From: Eretmocerus hayati
Taxonomy: Eukaryota > Arthropoda > Insecta > Hymenoptera > Aphelinidae
Assembly (NCBI GenBank): GCA_029851415.1
Contig: CM056744.1
Location: forward strand, 69,868,172 to 69,932,171
Reading direction: 5' to 3'
Length of the DNA stretch: 64,000 nucleotides
Shown: in pieces, positions 55,928 to 64,000 of the stretch
Layout of the letters: each line of letters begins with the position of its first letter
Numbering within the stretch: position 1 is the stretch's first letter
Program-made: the position numbers and the translations under genes
The notes under the pieces: model-generated
What the model was told of the DNA's origin: nothing
Databases searched by the model: none
The model's input: only the letters and a program-made list of their open reading frames with translations

Positions 55928-57296
55928 TGGTTAGCTTCATCCAAGCCAACCTCAGGAAGAGCGGGAACGCAGACGATCTCCTACACGCTGTTGCCGAAGA
56001 AGGAGGAATCGATGTTCTAATCATCTCCGAACCGGCTCGGAAGCACGAATTCTCTCGATCCACATTCGATCACTGGAGGACCGCCGTAATCCAGATCATG
56101 AATCCTGCGATCCGTGAGACTGGACCAGCCGTTAGTGGCCCTGGTTTTGCTCGAAAGACCATAGGGGGCACAGCAGTCTACAGTTGCTACTATTCGCCGT
56201 CGCTCAAGACGCACGAATTCAAAGACGAGCTCCATGACCTAGAAGAGGATGTAAGGCAATGAGGGGCCCAGTTATAATCGGAAGGGGAGGGGGATTTCAA
56301 CTCCAAGGAACGGACTCGGAGCGGGGAGCCGCACGATAGACGGGGGTTAATATTCGCTTATGCCACGGAGGCATTAGGATTAGTGCTCACGAACGAGACG
56401 GGGGTTATCGCCTATTACCGGCACGACACTCGGGAGGGAGGGAGGTTCGTCATCGGTCCTCGACTTGACGTTCATGAGCCCGTCGCTCATGGGACGTATG
56501 ACATCGTGTGAGGTCCTGGACACGGGAACATTGAGTGACCATCGACATATTCGGTTTCGGGTTAGGACTGACAGACAGAAACAGACAACACGCAGACCGC
56601 GACCGATGGGGTGGCAGGTACGCAAGCTGGATGAGGGAAAATTCCTGAAATCGATAGAAACAGCCGAAGATCTCCCGATGAACATCACCGCGGACGAGGC
56701 TGTGGATATGGTGAAGACCACCATCACACGAGCTTGTGGCGCAACGATGCCTCGCGAGACAACATCATGCTTCTGGAGGAAACCGGAGTACTGGATCACC
56801 GACGAGATGAAAGCTCTACGAAGAACGAGCAATAAGAAAAGGAGAACCGCGTGGCGATCAAGGAAACTGAAACGACCATCACTGGCGGAAGATGATAGGG
56901 CGTACAGAGAAGTAGAGAAGGCTCTTTTTCTAGCCATCCGGAGAAGCAAAGAGGAGTGCTGGGGTAAATTATGTGATATGGTTAACGGAGACCCCTGGGG
57001 TATGCCATACCGCGTGGTTATGTCCAGGGTCCGACTCCGGAGGTGCAACCCAGCACCGACCGATGCAGCTACCTTGCGCAGCATCGTGGAAGACCTCTTC
57101 CCAGCAGGAGAACCTAGAGTCACATTCCTTCCGGAGAGCGACGAGCCCATCCCGCTCTTCACTTTGCAAGAGCTACTCATAGCAGCGAAGAGGCTGCCAA
57201 ACGGCAAGGCCCCTGGCCTGGTCGGCATTCCAAACGAGGATCCGAAACTGGTCTTAACATACAAGCCAGATTTATTCAACGACCTCTTCAACATCT
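55928..57296 (+). pseudogene. R1-clade LINE copy 2 ORF2, endonuclease and start of RT
   Basis: Begins MVSFIQANLRKSGNADDLL, with endonuclease motifs down to LEEDVRQ. There a TGG has become TGA (56260-56262), and nearby indels shift the frame. It resumes at about 56465 (MTFMSPSLMGRMTS, TLSDHRHIRF) and runs into RT region 0/1 (NGKAPGLVGIPNEDPKL) until cut by the tRNA array. Confidence 0.9.
57284..57296. repeat. Target-site duplication of the tRNA array, left
   Basis: CTCTTCAACATCT, identical to 59052-59064. Removing the insert rejoins the LINE ORF2 (DLFNICLS in the intact copy). Confidence 0.93.
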
Positions 57297-57494
57297 ACAT
57301 TTAATGAATGAATTTATCGTTCTTTCGAGCCACTTATAATCGTCGCGCTCAGGCGGCGATCACAGTTTGACAAATGTCAAACTGCGACCTTCGAGGCTCC
57401 ACTTTCATAGTGGCTGCATCACGAAGGGATTTTTTATTTTTTTTGGATTTTTTAATTTTTTATTGAAAGATTGACCAAGAGATGAAAAAATTCT

Positions 57495-57568
57495 TCCTCG
57501 GGCGGGACTTGAACCTCGCAATCTCCGGTACTCCGGACCGGCGCCTTAACCAATTAGACCACCGAGGC
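57495..57568 (-). tRNA. tRNA-like gene, inverted unit
   Basis: Minus-strand copy of the 74-nt tRNA-like gene described at 57859, followed (minus strand) by T6. Confidence 0.65.
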
Positions 57569-57858
57569 GATTGCGTATTCACTCGCTCGGGGAAGCCTTC
57601 TCTCATCTCTTGTGCCAATCTTTCGATGCGGTCAATCAAGGAACCATGACCATTCGAATATGCAAATTATATCGATAAGGTAGATCTCATCGATATTTTG
57701 ACTCTATCGCTCGATTTGATGAAATACATTTAATGAATGAATTTATCGTTCTTTCGAGCCACTTATAATCGTCGCGGTCATGGTTCCTTGATTGACCGCA
57801 TCGAAAGATTGGCACAAGAGATGAGAGAAGGCTTCCCCGAGCGAGTGAATACGCAATC

Positions 57859-57932
57859 GCCTCGGTGGTCTAATTGGTTAAGGCGCCGGTCCGGAGTACC
57901 GGAGATTGCGAGGTTCAAGTCCCGCCCGAGGA
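57859..57932 (+). tRNA. tRNA-like gene, direct unit 1, anticodon loop CCGGAGT
   Basis: Acceptor GCCTCGG/CCGAGGA (6 of 7 pairs), D-stem GTCT/AGGC, anticodon stem CCGGT/ACCGG (perfect), and T-arm GCG-A-GG/CCCGC with one bulged A. The A box TGGTCTAATTGG fits the consensus exactly and the B box is GGTTCAAGTCC. The loop would give anticodon GGA, but position 33 is C and the variable arm is short, so it is not an ordinary tRNA-Ser. T6 follows within 10 nt and would end pol III transcription at the tRNA. Confidence 0.68.
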
Positions 57933-58287
57933 AGAATTTTTTCATCTCTTGGTCAATCTTTCAATAAAAAATTAAAAAATCCAAAAAAAATAAAAAATCC
58001 CTTCGTGATGCAGCCACTATGAAAGTGGAGCCTCGAAGGTCGCAGTTTGACATTTGTCAAACTGTGATCGCCGCCTGAGCGCGACGATTATAAGTGGCTC
58101 GAAAGAACGATAAATTCATTCATTAAATGTATTTCATCAAATCGAGCGATAGAGTCAAAATATCGATGAGATCTACCTTATCGATATAATTTGCATATTC
58201 GAATGGTCATGGTTCCTTGATTGACCGCATCGAAAGATTGGCACAAGAGATGAGAGAAGGCTTCCCCGAGCGAGTGAATACGCAATC

Positions 58288-58361
58288 GCCTCGGTGGTCT
58301 AATTGGTTAAGGCGCCGGTCCGGAGTACCGGAGATTGCGAGGTTCAAGTCCCGCCCGAGGA
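58288..58361 (+). tRNA. tRNA-like gene, direct unit 2
   Basis: Identical to 57859-57932, exactly 429 bp downstream. Confidence 0.68.
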
Positions 58362-58716
58362 AGAATTTTTTCATCTCTTGGTCAATCTTTCAATAAAAAA
58401 TTAAAAAATCCAAAAAAAATAAAAAATCCCTTCGTGATGCAGCCACTATGAAAGTGGAGCCTCGAAGGTCGCAGTTTGACATTTGTCAAACTGTGATCGC
58501 CGCCTGAGCGCGACGATTATAAGTGGCTCGAAAGAACGATAAATTCATTCATTAAATGTATTTCATCAAATCGAGCGATAGAGTCAAAATATCGATGAGA
58601 TCTACCTTATCGATATAATTTGCATATTCGAATGGTCATGGTTCCTTGATTGACCGCATCGAAAGATTGGCACAAGAGATGAGAGAAGGCTTCCCCGAGC
58701 GAGTGAATACGCAATC

Positions 58717-58790
58717 GCCTCGGTGGTCTAATTGGTTAAGGCGCCGGTCCGGAGTACCGGAGATTGCGAGGTTCAAGTCCCGCCCGAGGA
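58717..58790 (+). tRNA. tRNA-like gene, direct unit 3
   Basis: Identical to 57859-57932, 858 bp downstream. Confidence 0.68.
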
Positions 58791-59051
58791 AGAATTTTTT
58801 CATCTCTTGGTCAATCTTTCAATAAAAAATTAAAAAATCCAAAAAAAATAAAAAATCCCTTCGTGATGCAGCCACTATGAAAGTGGAGCCTCGAAGGTCG
58901 CAGTTTGACATTTGTCAAACTGTGATCGCCGCCTGAGCGCGACGATTATAAGTGGCTCGAAAGAACGATAAATTCATTCATTAAATGTATTTCATCAAAT
59001 CGAGCGATAGAGTCAAAATATCGATGAGATCTACCTTATCGATATAATTTA

Positions 59052-59064
59052 CTCTTCAACATCT
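59052..59064. repeat. Target-site duplication of the tRNA array, right
   Basis: CTCTTCAACATCT, as at 57284-57296. Confidence 0.93.
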
Positions 59065-59233
59065 GTCTGAGCGCGTGAACTTTTCCGGACAAGTGGAAAC
59101 GCCAGAAGCTGGTCCTGATACCTAAAGGTCAAGGAGGTCAACGCCCTCTCAGCGTGCTCGACAATATCGGTGAATGTATGAGAGTATGGTGCTTAACAGG
59201 GTGGAAAAAGCCCACGAAGAGAGCGGCGGGCTA
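59065..59233 (+). pseudogene. R1-clade LINE copy 2 ORF2, continuation
   Basis: Resumes the RT with sequence matching the intact copy (GACAAGTGGAAACGCCAGAA; KLVLIPKGQGGQRPLS), with a few differences and a short deletion. Homology stops at about 59233, so the RT palm and 3' end are missing. Confidence 0.88.
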
Positions 59234-60049
59234 TTTGAAATGAAATTAGAATTAGGAAAATTGAGATCCTATGGAGAACTGACAAGAGTTCAGATCGCCA
59301 TGAAACTATTCAATATCGCTCTCGAGTTTGATGGGGGGGGGGGGGCGAAATGATGCTGAATCATCAGTCAACTCTGTCAATATTTCGAACGAGAAGTAAA
59401 AGTGTCCCTTCGTTGTCAATCTGAAAAAACAAAACCTGCGTTTTTCAATATTCTGGCTGACTTCGACTGCAATGATGCATCGAACAAGAGTCGCCGACAA
59501 AATCTGTTTTTTACTCGTCGAACGAGTTGAATGTTGAGTCCACGGAGAATCAAAAATCGAACAAAGTCCCTAAAAATAGATCTTCGGATCCGGGAAACGC
59601 GCAGTAGTTGCATCTTGTTTCTTGAACCCATAGAAGAGTTGTCAATTCTACAAAAGGCAAGGTGCAACTGGAAATAATTACAACACCAGATCTCCGACCC
59701 AACGAATTATTCCACCCCAGACTGAAGAGATCAAGGAACTCAATCAGAATAAGAAACCGTATCAAACTCAGGAATCGAGTGATACAATCCACACTAGATG
59801 TGCAACCGAGGATTTGCCCTCAAGTACAGAAGCAGTCCCCTCTCAACCAAGCAACCTACTAAATGAAGGCTATGCTCTTGGAAAATCACCCTCGAACGAT
59901 CATGAGGGTTGGGAGGTAAGAACACAGGAAATCCATAGTGGAGAGAATTCAAATCCACATGGAAGTGAATCCAAAATCTCGAAACTCATTCTGGAGGCGG
60001 GCCAAAATAGATCACCTTCAGGAGAAGACACCAGAATCCCACATAAACA
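59234..60049. other. Unassigned segment with a G13 homopolymer
   Basis: Contains 13 G's at 59333-59345. Open frames on both strands overlap and show no known motif. Confidence 0.35.
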
Positions 60050-60350
60050 TCCACTGACTTCCACAGAACTCCATTTGACTCCACTGACCTACACTTCCTC
60101 CACTGACCTCCACTGACCTCCACCGACTTCCGCAGATCGCCACTGACCCCCGCCGACTCCCCCTATCCCCCTTGACATCCACCGAGCCCCACTGAGCTTC
60201 ACAGACATCCACTCAATAAATTCCCTCATTTTACCTTCCATTTGTGTCACTTCCACTGATTCCCACCGAACTTCATTGACCTCCACCGAGCTCCACCGAA
60301 ATCCACTAAGGTCCACTGACTACCACTGAAGTCCACTGATTGCCGCTTAG
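60050..60350 (+). repeat. CCACTGACCTC minisatellite
   Basis: Degenerate tandem repeats of about 10-12 bp (CCACTGACCTCCACTGACCT, later CCACCGAGCTCC). Frames through it give Trp/Ser-rich nonsense. Confidence 0.85.
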
Positions 60351-61800
60351 CTCCACTTTTCTTTTCTCATCCGCCTAGCATATCACTGTTGTCATATGCT
60401 AGGTGGTTGAGAGGGCCCAACGTCACATCTCTGAGCAGTATAGTTCCTACCTCCTTCTTCTAGAGTCAAAGAAAAGTTTACATCGAATCCATCAATCTTT
60501 CATTCTTTTTCCAACTAGATGAATTTGAATGTTGAGAATCACATGTTTTTCAAATTCTTTCAATGGGTTTTGATGGGTCGTTGCAGTCAGTTTTTATTTG
60601 TTCTGGCACGAAAAGGAATTACCTAGAGCCACGTAGCTCAAAATTGAAGCCGGACAAAGATATGTCGAGTTTAACGAGGTCGTAAAGGGGACGGAGTTGA
60701 CATTTCGCCTTAGAAATATTCTCACGGCTCGACAACTAATCGGAGACTCTTTTCCGTATAAATTCGATTCGATGCAACCAGATACCTCAAGAAAATGTGT
60801 TCCACAAAGCGATGAAGCGCGTTGGGTAGGAGCACAACATGGGGACGGAGTTAACCGAAAATTTTGTACGCCATTTGGAGAACACGTTTATATGGTGTAC
60901 TCGGCCGCGGATTCGATTTTCCGGTTCATGTCGCGCAAGAATTGGGTGTATCTGGGTATCTGGAAATCAACCTCATTGGTTAGGAAGACTCAATAGACTA
61001 TCGGGAACTTTGCTGACCTAATTAGTGTTGTGCGAGCAGTTTCGGTTCGAATCCGTCTTCAAAATGTCGGATGTTCGTGCGCAAACTAAGCAAGTAATTT
61101 TGACTCACAAAGTGGTGGAATATGTTGTTTGAAGTATTACCGATTGAAGTGCATAGCTACAAATGAGGGTATTCGACTCTGAATATGCGTTGCAGTGAAT
61201 GCAAAATCAAATGTAGGTTTTCTACAGGAGACGGAATTGACATTCCGGCCCTTTATGAGGCTTTACAAAGTACGGGGACGTTAGAATCGACTCAACAACT
61301 ATTGACATAGTTGCGCACTAATAACATACACCCCAGAAAATTGTTATAATGCATATTCAAACTCTCAGAAACTTGGGGGAACTTGGAACACGGAAAATCA
61401 CACTTTTAACGGAATCACTGATATAGATTCCTGGGGACTACAGTGACAGAATTCTGAGTATTGATGCTGTAAGAAGTGAATAAAACATGGGTTATTGATA
61501 GCTTCATATAATATCGTTCAATAGATGATCATGTTCGAATCAATCCAATTCGGTAGATTATAAATTCAAATCAATTATACGAAGAAGTAACCTCTATTAT
61601 AATCTTTCCAAAATTTTGTGCTTGATCATAATAAAAATAGTTGACTCCTCAGAACGAATATGTGGGAGTTTATCATCAATCAACCGATGAAATCACTGTT
61701 TGTATCTGTACATATTTAGGAAACTAAAGGTACAGTATTTTCAGTGTATTTTGATCCTGAAGGAAGTGAATAACAGACTGTTGATGAATAGTTTTATATT
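60351..61800. other. Unassigned segment
   Basis: No recognised feature. A 99-codon plus-strand frame at 60697-60996 has no known motif. Confidence 0.35.
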
Positions 61801-62059
61801 CTATATTTAGATAGATGATTTTCCTCAAGTATTTCAGGAATAATGAGTACTTACTATTTGTGTGATGACTTTTATATTTATAACTGAGAAAAATAGTGGA
61901 GAAAAGTCGAAGCAGAGAAATCGTGGTGGATATGAATCATCCAAGAAAAAACGCAGAAAAATACTGTTTACTGAGTTCAGGTTAGGTTCATCAAAATAAG
62001 AATCAGCTAAAATCAATAATTTGATTTTTCAATGTTTCAGAACTATTGGAGGAGTGAGT

Positions 62060-62111
62060 AGGTCGTGTGGGGGTTGGTGAGCGGAGCGAGCAGGGGGGCT
62101 CGCCCCCCTAG
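62060..62111 (+). mobile_element. Helitron 3' terminus
   Basis: Reads GCGGAGCGAGCAGGGGGGCT, then CGCCCCCCTAG followed by T. A GC-rich hairpin (GGGGGGCTCGCCCCCC) immediately before CTAG and a host T is the classic Helitron end. The matching 5' TC end was not located, so only the tip is annotated. Confidence 0.7.
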
Positions 62112-62204
62112 TATATATATATATAGGTTTACATATATATGTATTATTTATTGGGAGAAGTGGAGAATCCATAATCCATCGATAGCAACTCAAGAAGTAA
62201 TGAA

Positions 62205-63402
62205 AATCTAGTCAGTTCCATTGATGGTCCTGGAGATTGTGGGAGAACTCCTTGTCAAGGTCTCTCATTTATGACTTTCTGTCCCAAAGAGTAGGTTCTG
62301 TCAATGGCGTGGACAGGTATCGCGTCGATTCTTTCTACCACAGGGTATGGCAAGTCATAGATAGATATCTTCAGACTACCCTTGGATCTAGAAAGTATTG
62401 GGACATTTTTTTGGAATCTGATGCTGATTACAAGGAATTGAGGGGAGCAGGTGTTATCATCTGGGATGAAGCATCAATGATTCCCAAAAAAGCTTTAGAG
62501 GTGGTCGATAGAACATTCCGTGACATTTTCCTTCAATGACTCACCCTCTGGTCGAAAATTGGTGCTTTCAGGCGGGGATTTCAGACAAATCCTGCCCGTT
62601 TCGACCAATGGGAATAGACATCCTATAATCCAGGGAACCATAACATCGTCAGCCTTATGGCTATTGTTTAATGTAATGAAGCTGACTAAAAATTTGAAAT
62701 CTAAGGACACTGATTTTCCCAACATCCTTTTGGTGGAGGTGAAGGTAGAATTGATGAAGTGAAAGTGAGACCTGAGCGGAAAATTAATGATGTACGTACA
62801 ACCTTATCCGAAGACATCAATGAAGATATTTCTACGAATAGAGTTGTCCTGTCATCTCATGAAGAAAATGTCATAAAATTGAACAAGAAAATCTTGAAAA
62901 TGTTCGACGGTCCTACATACTCTTACTAAGCGTTGATTATGCGACTCACAAAGGTGCAGATCAAACTGAGGAGCACACTCATCTGGGATATCCACCCGAG
63001 TTCCTGAATAAAATGAGAGATGGTTTAACTCCACATAAACTTGATTTGAAAGTAAATGCTATTGTGATGTCGATTCGGAATCTGATGACTCGGAATTTGA
63101 GCGTGGCAGAGGATTGGTGTGATGGGATTGGATTGAAGATCAGGAAGTTATACAAGCATAATATTAAAGCGGAAGTTATAACTGGGGAGAATATGAGAAG
63201 GATAGTTATGATACCTCAGAAAACATTAACCAAGGGTGAGTCTTCGCTGCCGTTTGTAGTTCACAGGAAACAGTTTCCTGTGGTCTGGGTATTCGCAATG
63301 ACGATTATTAAGTCCCAACGTCAACGTTTAGATGAGGTTGGTATTTATATAAAACGGCCGCTTTTCTCCTATGGACAGCTTCACGTTGCTCTCTTCCGGT
63401 GA
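62205..63402 (+). pseudogene. Helitron-type PIF1 helicase, decayed
   Basis: In pieces across frames: Walker A IDGPGDCGRT (62220-62249; the catalytic Lys of GKT is Arg here), MAWTGIASIL, Walker B VIIWDEASMIPKKALEVVDR, motif III LSGGDFRQILPV, then LKVNAIVMSIRNLM, AEVITGENMRRIVMIP, VFAMTIIKSQRQRLDEVGIY and PLFSYGQLHVALFR. The order matches the PIF1-like helicase domain of Helitron Rep/Hel proteins. Frameshifts, stops and altered motifs (KSQRQ for KSQGQ, ALFR for ALSR) show it is dead. No Rep nuclease domain is seen upstream. Confidence 0.88.
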
Positions 63403-64000
63403 AGAGATCCGAAGAATTCGTTCCCGATCCGAAAAATGTTGTTTGGGATGGAGTACCTGATGTTTGATATTCTTGTCATCTATAATTTGGAATTCAAGTA
63501 TATTGTTCTCAAATATCGTTAAAATGGACTGGAATCCGGAGTTGGGAGAGATACTACGAGTATATAAACTGAAAAAGCAGGTAATCTTGTGGTGTTTGAA
63601 CGAACAGTTGAAGAGAGAAAAGTTGAGAAAGAATACGTGAAATGCGCAAGATAATCAAAAGGATCTACAGAAATCGAGCGTTTGAATGGAATGATGGCAT
63701 TGCATGAAACAGAGAGTACTTTTGAGAGCTCACAGCGAATGTGAGCAATTCCCGGACTCGAAGAATGGAAGGGAATTTATAAGCCAAATAACGGTTATTC
63801 AAAGAATAGTCAGAATTGGAGATAAAACAACGTTAGTAATCCAGTTCACTGATATGTATCTCCATGTTTAGGGATGTTGATGACATCGATATTACAGAAC
63901 TATAGTTGCGTATGTTGACGGAGTATTTTGCAAGTCTGAGTTCCAGAAAAAGGGCGATGACAGTGAATTCACAGTTCTCAAATTTCTGTTGAGTAATCAA
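63403..64000. other. Unassigned segment after the helicase
   Basis: No CTRR-plus-hairpin end is visible. AT-rich, no recognised element. Confidence 0.35.

Larger units (their letters stand above)
55404..57296 (+). mobile_element. R1-clade LINE copy 2, 5' part
   Basis: Starts CCTCGTAGGGGG directly after the poly(A) of the preceding copy. The 5' UTR has this block twice (55404 and 55500, 96 bp apart) where the copy at 38307 has it once. ORF1 is largely deleted; ORF2 follows and is cut by the tRNA array at 57297, resuming at 59065. Confidence 0.9.
57297..59051. mobile_element. tRNA-bearing retroelement array: one inverted plus three direct 429-bp units
   Basis: A 1,755-bp insert with a 13-bp target duplication. 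57297-57777 is inverted and spans slightly more than one unit. At 57777/57778 orientation flips, and three direct units follow (57778-58206, 58207-58635, 58636-59051), the last a little short. The units look identical base for base. Each has a tRNA-like gene inside a hairpin (GAAAGATTGGCACAAGAGAT and near complement), T6 after the tRNA, an A-rich stretch, and the palindrome CAGTTTGACATTTGTCAAAC. No open frame and no terminal poly(A). Confidence 0.93.

Noticed and set aside
57859..57932. Ordinary functional tRNA-Ser gene
   Set aside because: No U33, a bulged T-stem, short variable arm and a mismatched first acceptor pair; it is inside a mobile unit.
57297..59051. Hammerhead ribozyme or retrozyme
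   Set aside because: The tandem units and target duplications recall retrozymes, so I looked for the CUGANGA...GAAA core on both strands of the 429-bp and 342-bp units and did not find it. A structure search could still reveal another ribozyme class.
57778..59051. CRISPR array
   Set aside because: The repeats are long identical units without distinct spacers, in a clearly eukaryotic mobile-element setting.
60018..60316. Minus-strand W/S/G-rich ORFs
   Set aside because: Direct translation of the CCACTGACCTC minisatellite.

Overview
This is a repeat-dominated stretch of a eukaryotic nuclear genome, almost certainly an arthropod and probably an insect. The element mix supports this: BEL/Pao and Ty3/Gypsy LTR retrotransposons, R1-clade and Jockey/CR1-like LINEs, and hAT, Tigger, piggyBac-like and Helitron pieces. 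I found no convincing single-copy host gene, no rRNA and no CRISPR array. Species cannot be told from the sequence alone.

Layout. 1-4001 (minus) is a BEL/Pao gag-pol with three in-frame stop codons, preceded at 4002-4440 by a probable LTR end with 36-bp tandem repeats. 4.4-28 kb is mostly AT-rich anonymous DNA carrying long fold-back elements (10081-11873 and 18604-19984, with a fragment at 5568-6000), a hAT/ZMYM1-like fragment (8581-9261), a Tigger-like remnant (12688-12965), a three-copy dispersed repeat, TTAA-flanked mini-elements and simple repeats. 28938-30405 is a nearly perfect 1.45-kb palindrome.

30410-45980 (minus) is one decayed Ty3/Gypsy element. Reading right to left it has an LTR end at 45980, a tRNA-Arg-type primer site, a long leader with 122-bp repeats, gag, zinc knuckles, protease, RT, RNase H and integrase, and then an unusual third ORF (30410-32578) in the env position that encodes a zinc-knuckle protein. 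Between integrase and that ORF lies a 5.66-kb R1-clade LINE (32648-38307). It has two open ORFs, a poly(A) tail and a 16-bp target-site duplication, and may be recent.

47.4-59.2 kb is a nest of LINE pieces. It holds a Jockey/CR1-like LINE with a PHD-type finger and coiled-coil ORF1, a second fragment of such a LINE split by a satellite-bearing insert, and two more R1-clade LINE copies in head-to-tail order. Into these LINEs three tRNA-like modules have inserted with 12-15-bp target duplications: 48658-49026, 54137-54742 and 57297-59051. They are longer than one unit, start and end at different points of the unit, and in two cases carry an inverted copy beside direct copies. Each tRNA-like gene sits at the tip of a hairpin and has its own pol III terminator. 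This pattern suggests reverse transcription of circular or concatemeric templates and is the most novel thing in the window.

60-64 kb holds a minisatellite, a Helitron 3' end (to 62111) and a decayed Helitron-type PIF1 helicase (62205-63402).
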